Source: Ryuthela nishihirai (lineage: Eukaryota; Arthropoda; Arachnida; Araneae; Heptathelidae). From it: DNA of 64,000 nt. Below are positions 23,116 to 31,288 of the stretch, in pieces. The stretch's first letter is position 1, and every line of letters begins with the position of its first letter. The stretch lies in assembly GCA_038380435.1 (NCBI GenBank), contig JAWZYU010000025.1, positions 32,092,707 to 32,156,706 of the forward strand, read 5' to 3'. The notes beneath the pieces were generated by a model, which worked only from the letters and a program-made list of their open reading frames with translations, had not been told where the DNA came from and made no database searches. The position numbers and the translations under genes were made by a program.

Positions 23116-23841
23116 TTTAAATTAAGCTTTTTTTAAATCGTAATATGAAATAAACTTTGATTATTCAGATATACTTTGAGGTGATGAAAATATGTTGCTA
23201 GCTAGCATGCTGTCCATATAACCCACAGCCAGGTATGCGAAGCTGTCAGGATCGCAGCAGCGTTTTCATTGGCTCTCCTCTGTGTGCGCTCTCCATGCAC
23301 TAGCACCCGCTATTGCACTTCCGGTTTTGAGATGACAACGGAAGTCATCGCTGCTCTCTCGGCGTGCGTCTGCACTAGCGCCATCTATCTCACATGGATC
23401 AGGTTTCTCACTTGGTGTATAATCGAACTGTAAATATTGCTATCATTCTACTATAATACCCATAGTAATGTCTGCATTGAAATATACTGTACCATTTAGC
23501 TAAATAAATGTTTTTTTTAAAAACCAGTCCCTTTATTTTCCAATCTTCAACACTATATTTATGTGAGTAAAAAGATGGGTCAGGAAGATGATGTTTCTAT
23601 GGATAACATTTCTAAAACCTAATATTTAAGTGTTGTAAAATTCACGGAAATAATGAACAAGAGGCGTATATCAGTTTTAATTTTTTTTTATCGGATATCA
23701 CAAATTTTTTAATACATTGTTTTTTTTATCACAAAATGGTTTTTAATACAGAATTTTAATACAGGGTTTTTATCGCAAAATTTTAACTCAAGTCTTGGAA
23801 ATACATTGTTTTTTTTTACAGACGTCTTCAAACAAATATCT
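23116..23841. other. Polinton centre, no gene seen
   Basis: A GC-richer piece at about 23200-23400 has no matching gene. The rest is AT-rich, with an AATAAATG at about 23503 on the plus strand and a degenerate repeat of TTTTTATC(G/A)CAAAA around 23700-23820. The last part could be the 3' untranslated end of the minus-strand cluster. Confidence 0.45.
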
Positions 23842-24439
23842 TTAATATGAAGTCCATTCAAATAATTTCCTTTTCTTACGTCGGACGGGAACAAAGTCGC
23901 TAATTGGAGGCTGAGCAAAAGTCTCTGATATTATTTGTCTGGGACTGTTGACCTTTACTTCATGGGGGGCTTCCAATTGTCGGTTAAATAACAGGTAATT
24001 TTTCAATACAGAGGAACTTTTCAGTTTTATCATCAACGTGAGATTCAAGAATTTTCTTCATCTCCGTGTCTAAATCACGCACTTTTTTTCGTCTGTTTCG
24101 CCTTTGAACAGCCTTCACTGAAATCATTTTCGAAATAAAGACCCCTGGTAAGGCCACTGTAAGAAAGGGAAGTAGAAATCCCGATCCCTTTTGCAGGAGA
24201 CGTTTCTTGTGATGGACAGATGCACGTTCGGAAGCTAAACTTCTTATGACATTCTTGTGACTTCGTAAATACTTTAATACTCGATGGGAGACAGATATAT
24301 TCCCTTTTAAGAAATTACTACACACTTCACATAGAGCATACATCTGAGGGTCAGAGATGTTCTTCAACAGAGCTGCACGTTGCTTTCCCACAAGTTTTGA
24401 TAAACACTGAAGGAACGGGCCTTGAGATCTAACTTTCAT
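23842..24439 (-). pseudogene. Small basic Polinton protein with hydrophobic segment, frameshifted
   Basis: Starts at the ATG at 24439, which overlaps the last 11 bases of the ATPase gene. Residues ~10-60 resemble a conserved block seen in Polinton-type elements (L-L-K-N-I-S-D near residue 27, C-E-V-C-S-N-F-L-K-G-N near 42). Then come a basic stretch (H-K-K-R-L-L) and a hydrophobic segment near residues 92-110 (G-F-L-L-P-F-L-T-V-A-L-P). The first frame stops at 23984. The matching continuation (N-Y-L-L-F-N-R-Q-L-E) lies in a neighbouring frame down to 23842, so a frameshift near 24015 is inferred. Function unknown; virion or DNA-binding role is a guess. Confidence 0.6.
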
Positions 24440-25050
24440 TTGGGACGTAGAGTGTCTTGGGTTCTTCAGAAGGGAGGATCTTGGCACAGAGCCTTTCACT
24501 GTCCAACGTTCTGGGATGGAGGTCCTCGCAAAAGTAGCCACAGGGAGGTTGTGTAACTAGTCTATAAGCATCAGTCAGGAGTTTGGAATGATGTGGAAAT
24601 ACTTGTCTTGCCAGATGCGTTATTTGTGAAGCGTCCTGACAGTTGCGAAATAAAAACTTATAGTGAGCATTGAGTGATATAGTCCTAGAATGTCTTCCCT
24701 TTAAAAACAAATTTGAAAGATCAGGACAATCGTGATATTTTTATGATGACCTCCACGAATAAACAATTGAGATATGCATTCGCTGGCCAGACTGTTCCAT
24801 CAAGTCGTCCAGCACCAGAAGCGTAGGTCTGAGGGGGTTAAATTTCAGATCTACAGGTAGTCCTTCGTAAAATTTCAGTTTTCTTAAAAGGTTCAAAGGC
24901 AAGTTGCCACTCCCCGTAGCAGTAAAGGACACGTTGGGGCTGGGGTTCGAACACCTGAGCGGCTTCTTTGATGAGTTTCAGAGTGAAAGTCGTCTTTCCA
25001 CACTCTGAAGGAGCAGCAATTATAATATTTGAAGGAGTTCGGAGAATCAT
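24429..25050 (-). pseudogene. ATP: Polinton packaging ATPase (FtsK/HerA type), frameshifted
   Basis: ATG at 25050 overlaps the protease stop in an ATGA. The Walker A motif is A-P-S-E-C-G-K-T-T near residue 12-20. Further on, in a second frame, R-P-T-L-L-V-L-D-D-L-M near 24830-24800 gives Walker B. A third piece carries the conserved S-R-T-I-S-L-N-A-H-Y and D-A-S-Q-I blocks (about 24690-24620) and ends at the TAG at 24429. At least two frame changes, near 24840-24930 and 24710-24740, separate the pieces. By family knowledge this enzyme pumps genome DNA into the capsid. Confidence 0.9.
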
Positions 25051-25466
25051 CGTACTACCATACAGTCGTTAAAGTCTACTCGACACGTGTAATCCCGATG
25101 CAGTACTGTGGGAAGAGTCGAATCACTCGCTCTTTTAAACAGGAAATACAGACAGTGAGCACCGCAAGTGTCACCCATGGGGTTCTGCAGAGGTATCGAG
25201 GGATGTAACACGTAACTTATGCCTAGTCGACTCTAGTATTCTTGCATGGAGACACCGGGACTCGTCCCCAGGGGGTCAAAATGATCCACGTACATTCCTT
25301 TCTTGTAAACAGCTATCCAGTGGGTTCCAGGCAAGGAGGACGGATCGGTATTATAGATAAACAAGGCTTCTGACCGGTTGATTCTGCGAGGTAGTCTGTC
25401 AGGTGGGAACACACCTAGACTTGTAGGTAACATTGAGAGGAAGGATTCTAACTGAGAGGTATTCAT
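25047..25466 (-). pseudogene. PRO: Polinton adenain-like cysteine protease, one nonsense codon
   Basis: Reads in one frame for 139 codons except a TAG at 25235-25233. The catalytic His is in G-T-H-W (about 25320), an acidic residue follows in D-H-F-D, and the Gln-Cys pair is in L-Q-N-P-M-G-D-T-C-G-A-H-C (about 25160-25200), the layout of adenovirus-type maturation proteases. Its ATG overlaps the end of the capsid gene (stop 25463) and its stop overlaps the ATPase ATG. In this family the protease cuts capsid precursor proteins. A single nonsense codon makes it the least damaged of the virion genes. Confidence 0.9.
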
Positions 25467-25747
25467 GAGCTGTAGTCAAAGAGGATTTTACGATCCAATG
25501 GGATTTCCAGCAGATTCTGGTATTCTGCATACAGGATGAGAGTGACTGATGTGGGGAGTGGCCTGGCAAACTTTAATTCGACTCTCACACTACCGCTCTT
25601 TATTAAAGAAAACACTTGATTACATTCACATTGCTCGGGGGTCAATTGGAATCCAAACAGTGTGAAACCCTCGCTATAGGCTTTTCGCGATAAGTTAATA
25701 CCAGTATCGGATTTCCATGCGTCCACAGCTTCCAATAGTCCTTACCA

Positions 25748-25792
25748 AATGGACGTTATCTCCAATTGGTAACATTGGAGATAACGTCCATT
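25748..25792. repeat. Perfect 19-bp inverted repeat (hairpin) in the capsid gene
   Basis: The arms 25748-25766 and 25774-25792 are exact reverse complements (AATGGACGTTATCTCCAAT), with a 7-base spacer. The arms lie in the stretch where the capsid frame breaks before its C-terminal block, so the inserted arm is likely a templated copy. Confidence 0.95.
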
Positions 25793-25881
25793 CGTAAAGT
25801 CTGGGGTGTAGGACTGCTGATCACTGTCAATGTGCAGGCTGATGTAGTTTAAGTAGAAATGTTGGAAGTTGAAGGGATTTT

Positions 25882-25923
25882 TTCGTACGATCCATTCAGA
25901 CATTCGTACGATCCATTCAGACA
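25882..25923 (+). repeat. 21-bp tandem duplication in the capsid gene
   Basis: Two exact copies of a 21-base unit (TTCGTACGATCCATTCAGACA less its last base fits the first 20). It is in frame and repeats seven residues of the capsid relic. Confidence 0.95.
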
Positions 25924-26780
25924 TACTTTCCACAATGCCCAGTACCAGACATACTGGTTGTTGTAACAGCTCACACTCGTCAGGCATGCAGCGATGGAGA
26001 ACATACATAAATCCGTTCTTCGCAGGAGGTACTTGGCACTCTCTGAACCCAGTAGGTGAGCATGTGCAAGGATGACACTGGAAGTGTGTTTGACTTTGCG
26101 CACGAAAAATTCAGCTTCGTAAATCTGTACTTTGTAAGAGGGGTCTGCTTCACCTGTCACGAGACAGAATTCGGGCTTGGACCTTAACAGACGCAGTCTC
26201 AGATCGACCTGATTGAGTAGGTAACGTTCTTGATTGAACAGGTAGGCATAGATCCAAGAGATGAGTTCAATACCTGTTAAATTGACGCATCACTTGCGCT
26301 GATGCCATCCCTCGTTGTACCGACTGGCCAGTTCCATTTTACCGGGGGTGTCAAGGTACCAGAGTGACGTACCGAGCTGATTTCACGTGGCATCGGTACC
26401 ATAATTCAATAGAGTCTCCAGGTACGCCCTGTAGGGGTACAGGGTGTGAGAAGCACTCACTAGGTGAACGTGGAGGAAGACGTCTACTTGACTGAAGATG
26501 GCGTGGAAGAAATGATTGCAAGGGGCGACCACTTCCTACGGGATTGTATCATCGGATTTCACAATTTTCAAGACGAGGCGCAGATGATAGTGGGATAGAT
26601 CAATGTAATCGTCTGTTCCCTTCACGATGAATTCAAGTGGAGCATTACCTTATAACGAAGCCACAGCTAAATAATTGACATAGCAGGCTCTTTCCAGTTG
26701 AGAGACAGAGGGGGGAAACAGAAACAAGTCCAGTTCGGAATTGATACAGTCGCCAGAATCAGTGTGAATTTTCTGAATGC

Positions 26781-27150
26781 TCATGATGAAAACACGTCCT
26801 TTACAGTACAGAGTCTCTTCACTTTATGAATATTAGGATGATGACGACGGCGTTTTATCCCTTTTACTTGGAACTGGCACATTGCAATAGGCTTCATGCC
26901 AACCTGCTTTGGCGGCCGTTTTGAAGTTTTGCCCCTGGGCCATCTCTGAAACGAACCGTAGACCACCCTTACATAGGGTGGACAGTGCTGGTCGTACGAG
27001 AGGGCTGATGAAACGTCCAATACTGGCAAAGATGCTACCGAGCCCATCACCTCTCTGATAACGAGGCCCCCTGAACACACCCTGGCCCGTTTGGCTCTTG
27101 TAGTATCTCACATAGTTGTCTGCCGAAGGGGGAACGAATTTAACCCTCAT
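26781..27150 (-). pseudogene. pVI-like small virion protein, frameshifted near its end
   Basis: ATG at 27150 overlaps the end of the minor-capsid gene (TAA at 27142-27140). It has a G-P-R-Y-Q-R-G-D-G-L-G-S motif near residue 28, which resembles an adenain cleavage site, followed by an amphipathic hydrophobic stretch (S-I-F-A-S-I-G-R-F-I-S-P-L). The first frame stops at 26833. A basic tail typical of this protein (K-R-R-R-H-H... V-K-R-L) is in the next frame and ends in a TGA at 26783-26781 overlapping the capsid ATG, so a frameshift near 26865 is inferred. By analogy with adenovirus pVI it may link capsid and membrane lysis; that role is inference. Confidence 0.6.
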
Positions 27151-28182
27151 GGCAGAAATGTAACTTGACTAAAACTTTACGGAATTTAAAATGCAGAGGT
27201 TCTCCTGTATTGGTAGGAAGGAAAATTCTCACACTCTCGAAATTGTTTCTTGCCAGGGGGTAGTAATCAGTTTGTTGATACACTGCAACAATGGCTTCGT
27301 TATTATTGGTTCTGACGGCAGGATTCACAACATGCAACAGTTCACCATGAGTATCGCCTAACAACTGAGGTGCAATCAGGTCTGAATACAAATAAATACC
27401 GTACATTCCTCTGTTCATATAGATGGGGTAGTCACCAACTGCTTTATTCAATGGAAAATCAAATTTAGTAATTCCTACCATATCTCCTAATCCTGGGTTT
27501 GAATGAGGAAATTTAATGAAATGTAACTTGTCTGTATCAATCAACACTGTGTGAGCGACCTGTTTCTTGAATCGGAAAGCTATTCTCACCTTGTACCGTA
27601 CGACCTGGTTCAGCGCATCGAATAATAATTCAGCAGTTCGATATCGTCCATGTGGCACCTTTCGTTCGTGAAAAGTACCTGGAGGAATCACATGGAAATA
27701 ACAGTCATCATATATCTCGAATGTTGCAGCATTACAAAGTTTGCTAGCAAATCGTTGGCAGAAGGGTTTGTCAACTTCTCCCTCGCCGATACACAGAAGC
27801 CTGCTGACATTCGTTTTAGGGAACATCAAACAGTATCCCTCACTTGGTTTGAATACCAAGTAACCACCATTATATCACAACAATATTTTTTGGGGAGCTG
27901 AGCAGAGAGATGAGACAACAGTTCCATTCGAGTTATTTTGCTTTGTTTAAGGATGATTTTCCAGTATTTTTCAAAGGGAGCAGGACCATAATATTGATAC
28001 GTGTCATTAGAACCATCCACATTGTACCAGCTCACGGGTAAGTGAACTTCTGCTAGTCCCACTTTTCATTTTCCACTTTGTCTTAGGGGTTGTGCTAGAC
28101 GAATTGTGAAATCACTATGCGAATTGTTTGGGTAAATATTCTGACTAGCTGTGGAGGGTAGGGTCAGGTAGAAACTATTCAT
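27140..28182 (-). pseudogene. Polinton minor capsid (penton-like) protein, two breaks
   Basis: ATG at 28182 overlaps the integrase stop. The N-terminus (F-Y-L-T-L-P-S, then Y-P-N-N) and the following V-G-L-A-E-V-H block are the widespread start of Polinton minor capsid proteins. The C-terminal part has M-Y-G-I-Y-L-Y-S-D-L-I-A-P-Q, then G-D and L-H-V-V (about 27430-27320), also conserved in this family. A TGA in place of the usual Trp lies near 28067, and a frameshift near 27845 separates the N-terminal from the C-terminal piece. The protein is expected to form the pentameric vertices of the capsid. Confidence 0.8.
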
Positions 28183-29222
28183 TTTTTAGGAATCCAGGAA
28201 GGTTTGGGATAACCGCGAAATTTGACCAGTGCCTTTTGACCTTTTCTCTCGATTATTTTCTCAACAACGTAAAGTTCGGATTCGGTCACTTTTTGAAGTT
28301 CCGATTTATAGAATGTGCCCTTCAACACTTCTCCCTCGGAGTCCCATACGCCATGTACAGGGGGCTGATGTTGTAACACCTTGTCGACTATAAAAATTTC
28401 TTCGGTCCACAAATGCGTACCTGCCTTCTTGAAGGGTACTTTTAGACTGGCTAGTCGAACCGTGTCCCCCACTTTAAATGCTGGTTTTTCTTTTACTATG
28501 GCAGGATTGCGGTAGAATCGAACCCACATAATGCCTTCATTGTGTAAGGTCACGTCCTTGGGAGCCATATCGTGTGCACTATGAACTGTGGCATTGTAAC
28601 CTCTTGCAACACGTTGTAGCACGTCCAAGTACTGGTAGGTGTTATTGAGTGTATAATATCTCCCCAGCCTCCCGCGTAGAGTGCGATTCCATCTCTCCAT
28701 TAAAGCTGCTTTTTTGTCAGAGTGATGAAGAACCGAATACCTTTCTTTTTCGGGAATTTCTGGAACACTCTGTTTGTAAATTCGGAACCTTGATCCGTAT
28801 TTAAATTCATGGGAGATCGCCCTTGGAAAAGCTTTTTTAAAAGCCGACACCATTTCTTTCCCTGTTTTTGTCTTCATAGGCACCGCCCACCCATATCTTG
28901 AGAACACATCGATGACCATTAATATGTAGCAATAACCGTCATTGAAGCGAGTTACATTTTTCACAACTACGAGATCGGCTTGCCATTGTTCGTCTAACCC
29001 TGTGACGTAAACTTTGTTACGGGGGAACTTTATGTGAACAGGTCTATGTAACGTGTAGGCGGGTTGCTTTTCTAACCATTCTCGGATGAGTTTCAGCGGC
29101 AGTCCCGTATTCTGAGCTAACTTTTTTACACTATCGAATTCTTCTCTTTCAGGGTCAAAATAATGGGATTCCAACGTTTTGTTTTCTGCTGCACCCAGAT
29201 GTATCCCACCAGGTTTTGCCAT
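28179..29222 (-). pseudogene. INT: Polinton integrase (rve) with chromodomain, masked frameshifts
   Basis: One long open frame from the ATG at 29222 to the TGA at 28181-28179. It has a Y-F-D-P start block, L-D-E-Q-W-Q-A-D-L (first catalytic Asp), D-V-F-S-R-Y-G-W-A-V-P, then D-K-K-A-A-L-M-E-R-W-N-R-T-L (catalytic Glu region), and a C-terminal chromodomain (Y-V-V-E-K-I-I-E-R, F-R-G-Y-P). Between about 28835 and 28740 the open frame encodes nonsense residues, while the neighbouring frame there reads T-D-Q-G-S-E-F-T-N, the second catalytic Asp. Two compensating indels thus hide a dead enzyme inside an open frame. Its role was to join the element's ends to host DNA. Confidence 0.9.
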
Positions 29223-29452
29223 TGATGTAACAAAAGTGTAACACCTGTAACTGTAGGAATGTCTCCTATAAACTGTCTGATGTCCACTGTTAAGTTGCAC
29301 ACTCGAATTTTGTATTCACTGCTTAAGGCTTTTGACTCCCCACACTGAATATTTTTACTAGGGACCACAAGTTCTAATACAAGCACCACTATCGTTAACA
29401 CTGTTATGATTACACTTCCAACACTAGCTAACACCTTCTTTCTCCTATCCAT
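29126..29452 (-). CDS. Small membrane-anchored protein with PC4-like motif (Polinton)
   Basis: A 108-codon frame. The N-terminus has a short basic start (M-D-R-R-K-K) and a strong membrane segment (residues 8-30). Residues 50-85 contain V-D-I-R-Q-F-I, then G-V-T-L-L-L-H-Q-W-Q-N-L, which resembles the core of PC4/p15 single-strand DNA-binding domains (V-D-I-R..., G-I-S-L-...-Q-W). The last ~30 residues overlap the integrase start in another frame, so the true end may have been earlier. Assignment to the PC4 fold is by eye only. Confidence 0.45.
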   Translation of the reverse strand: MDRRKKVLASVGSVIITVLTIVVLVLELVVPSKNIQCGESKALSSEYKIRVCNLTVDIRQFIGDIPTVTGVTLLLHQWQNLVGYIWVQQKTKRWNPIILTLKEKNSIV

Positions 29453-29595
29453 ACCAAGACAAAAATGACATAGGATGAAAAGACAGACACATTATATGGG
29501 TTACAATTATTTATTTAATTTATACATTTTATTTTTTGCATCGTCGACAATAGCATTATATTTCAGAGTACACACAAATCCAGAATCTACAAAAT

Positions 29596-30483
29596 TCAAC
29601 AGCCCTCGTTCCAGGCTGTATCCACAAACACTTGTGTCAAGGCGTTAATGTCCAAGTCACCTGACCACCCGACGATGGTCACTATTTTTTCTTTGGGTTG
29701 AAGTCCATCTAACGGAATCAGGCGTGTTAGTTCTTGTTGGAAAATGTCCAACAACAGCCGATAAACACATTCAGGGCCGTCGAAAACAGGACCCAACAGG
29801 AAGGGTAGAAGTGATTCTGAATGTTCTATAATAACAGTACGGAGATGGTGATCTTTGAGAGTTCCACACACGTTATGCACAACGTGCATCACTTCGTCTA
29901 CATGGATAGCAAGCGTGAACCACTGTAAAGCGTTCAACGTTATACTGCGCCTCACAACATGGAACTGTAGAGTTCTTTGGTCAGCTGATTCTTTGATGAA
30001 GTCGACACAGCGTTCCCCACCTATGGTGCGATACATGTAGGCACGTAAACCAAGTATCATGTGCCATGTCTGTTGATCGGGACCGATTTTCACTAGGTCC
30101 TCTATGTGGGGCACCGTGGCACACAAAGCCTCCCATTCAGGTATGGAGAGGGTAACCCCCACAGGTATAGGGTAGATGAATTCACCATTTTCATATTTCT
30201 TGTAGCGACGTACGTGCACAGAAAACTTATTTTTTAACAGCGAAGGCGCGACGTAAACATCTTCACTGAGACACCACGTATCTGGATTGCTAGCCTGCAT
30301 CATGAACAATGACGCACTCGACGGTTGCCACCTCTTTAACGTTGGAAAGCAGTGCCATCTAGGACAACCAATCAGGACCCGTAGTTTTATCAGGAAATAT
30401 AATAAGCCAATAGGGACTTTGTAATCATTAATGAGAAATGCATATTCCCTTTCTGTGAGGGGTTGCCACCCAAAGTTTTGCAA
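29596..30483 (-). CDS. Polinton hypothetical protein with PC4-like segment (295 aa)
   Basis: Open frame directly inside the right terminal repeat, first gene of the minus-strand cluster. Residues ~80-125 hold F-S-V-H-V-R-R-Y-K-K-Y-E-N-G-E-F and G-V-T-L-S-I-P-E-W-E-A-L, again like the PC4/p15 DNA-binding core. The rest is not recognised: it has no signal peptide or membrane segment and ends with W-N-E-G-C. It is the only long Polinton gene here without a visible break. Roles in transcription or in binding replication intermediates are possible but unproven. Confidence 0.6.
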   Translation of the reverse strand: MQNFGWQPLTEREYAFLINDYKVPIGLLYFLIKLRVLIGCPRWHCFPTLKRWQPSSASLFMMQASNPDTWCLSEDVYVAPSLLKNKFSVHVRRYKKYENGEFIYPIPVGVTLSIPEWEALCATVPHIEDLVKIGPDQQTWHMILGLRAYMYRTIGGERCVDFIKESADQRTLQFHVVRRSITLNALQWFTLAIHVDEVMHVVHNVCGTLKDHHLRTVIIEHSESLLPFLLGPVFDGPECVYRLLLDIFQQELTRLIPLDGLQPKEKIVTIVGWSGDLDINALTQVFVDTAWNEGC

Positions 30484-30484
30484 T

Positions 30485-30896
30485 TATCTTGAGACTTGCA
30501 TCATCCGATCGTTGCCACCCAAAGTTTAGTTGGACTTGGAAAAATTAACGTGGATACCTTGGGAGTTTGTGATCAGTGAAGTTTTAATAAAGGGAACTTT
30601 TGATAAGGGGGTTTTTTAATGAGGGGGGAGTCAAAAATCGGGAAATTATAGGTAAAATAGGTTTTTTTTCTAGGAATAGTACTCGTCATAGGCACTAGAT
30701 GGCGCCACGGATTAGAAGGGGGAGGTTTTTTAATAAAGGGTTTTTTTTCAATAAAGAGGGGATTAATTATTTTTTAATTAATCATTAATTATTAATTATG
30801 AATATTAAGAAGGGGGCGTGCCGGAAGTGGGCGTGGCTTGTAACGCCATAGGAGGGGAAAGCACTGTGCAAATGGGGATCGCTATATACCACTACT
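30485..30896 (-). repeat. Polinton terminal inverted repeat, right
   Basis: About 410 bp complementary to the left end, with small indels, ending CCACTACT next to the target duplication. It contains a single closing module, whose TATCCACGTTAATTTT block reads on the minus strand near 30560-30540. Just inside it the 295-codon minus-strand gene begins at 30483. Confidence 0.85.
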
Positions 30897-30902
30897 AGTG
30901 GT
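30897..30902 (+). repeat. Polinton target-site duplication, right
   Basis: AGTGGT, directly after the terminal inverted repeat, identical to 17539-17544. Confidence 0.85.
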
Positions 30903-31188
30903 TCTCAACCTTTTATGCTTCACACACAATGGAAATATATATGTAACTGGCATACCCCTCGTATAGATAGATAAAGCTATAGTTATTGTATAACAATGGG
31001 AAAAAAATATAATTTGTATTTGTATTCATAAATTACATATATCGATAAACACAAAAAAATGACGTTTTTGCACAGCAGTGTGGCCAACATAGCGATTTCG
31101 TTACTAGATCTTGCGACTTTTGAGCTCTCATGCCGTACCCCAAAAAATTTTAACGTGTACCCCCAAGGGGTACGCCGTAAATATCCTT
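30897..31188 (+). mobile_element. hAT-like non-autonomous element, interrupted by the Polinton
   Basis: When the Polinton and one target copy are removed, 17538 joins 30903 as CAGTGGTTCTCAACC, a terminal sequence shared by many hAT elements. The body continues with GCATACCCCTCG and, near its other side, GTACCCCCAAGGGGTACG (31159-31176), also typical. The far terminal repeat and the 8-bp duplication were not found. Confidence 0.45.
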
Positions 31189-31288
31189 ACCTATGCGAAT
31201 TCACATGTAGCAGGGAGAACTAGGAACCTAATCCTCATATGGTTTGAGATTCTACTGCATTGCGATTTGCATTATCCGAAGTTTCCAA
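31189..31288 (-). repeat. Inverted copy of the 16250-16500 repeat, part 1
   Basis: The complement of this stretch matches 16425-16500 (GAACTAGGAACCTA, ACTGCATT(G/A)CGATTTGCATT). It continues at 34902-35060 after the inserted RTE LINE. Confidence 0.8.
31278..31288 (+). repeat. RTE target-site duplication, left
   Basis: GAAGTTTCCAA, identical to 34891-34901. The uninterrupted inverted copy at 16400-16430 shows the site without the insertion. Confidence 0.9.

Larger units (their letters stand above)
25463..26784 (-). pseudogene. Polinton major capsid protein (double jelly-roll), multiply broken
   Basis: ATG at 26784 overlaps the stop of the gene before it. Conserved blocks appear in order: S-E-L-D-L-F near the start, Y-I-D-L-S (about 26600), F-S-Q-V-D-V-F-L, Y-P-Y-R-A-Y-L-E-T-L-L-N-Y-G (about 26430), Q-E-R-Y-L-L-N and V-R-K-V-K (about 26100), N-P-F-N-F (about 25880), and a C-terminal block with L-F-G-F-Q-L-T-P and V-E-L-K-F-A-R-P-L. 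This is the Polinton major capsid pattern. In-frame stops lie at 26652-26650, 26538-26536, 26385-26383 and 26292-26290; a frameshift is near 25870, a 21-bp duplication at 25882-25923, and a hairpin insertion at 25748-25792. Confidence 0.92.
17545..30896. mobile_element. Polinton/Maverick, 13.35 kb, decayed
   Basis: Bounded by terminal inverted repeats starting AGTAGTGG and a perfect 6-bp target duplication. It encodes the hallmark Polinton set: family-B DNA polymerase (plus strand), retroviral-type integrase, adenain-like protease, FtsK/HerA-type ATPase, major and minor capsid proteins, a pVI-like protein and PC4-like proteins (minus strand). Such elements are virus-like transposons, thought to replicate by protein priming and to integrate as linear DNA. 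It is somewhat shorter than the usual 15-20 kb, partly through a deletion in the polymerase. Nearly all genes are broken, so it is not autonomous. Confidence 0.95.

Noticed and set aside
23709..23918. 69-residue minus-strand frame after the small Polinton protein
   Set aside because: Translation of AT-rich repeats and an out-of-frame overlap with the end of the neighbouring gene.
26781..27080. Separate 99-residue minus-strand protein
   Set aside because: Mostly an out-of-frame reading of the pVI-like gene. Only its C-terminal basic tail is meaningful, as the shifted end of that gene.
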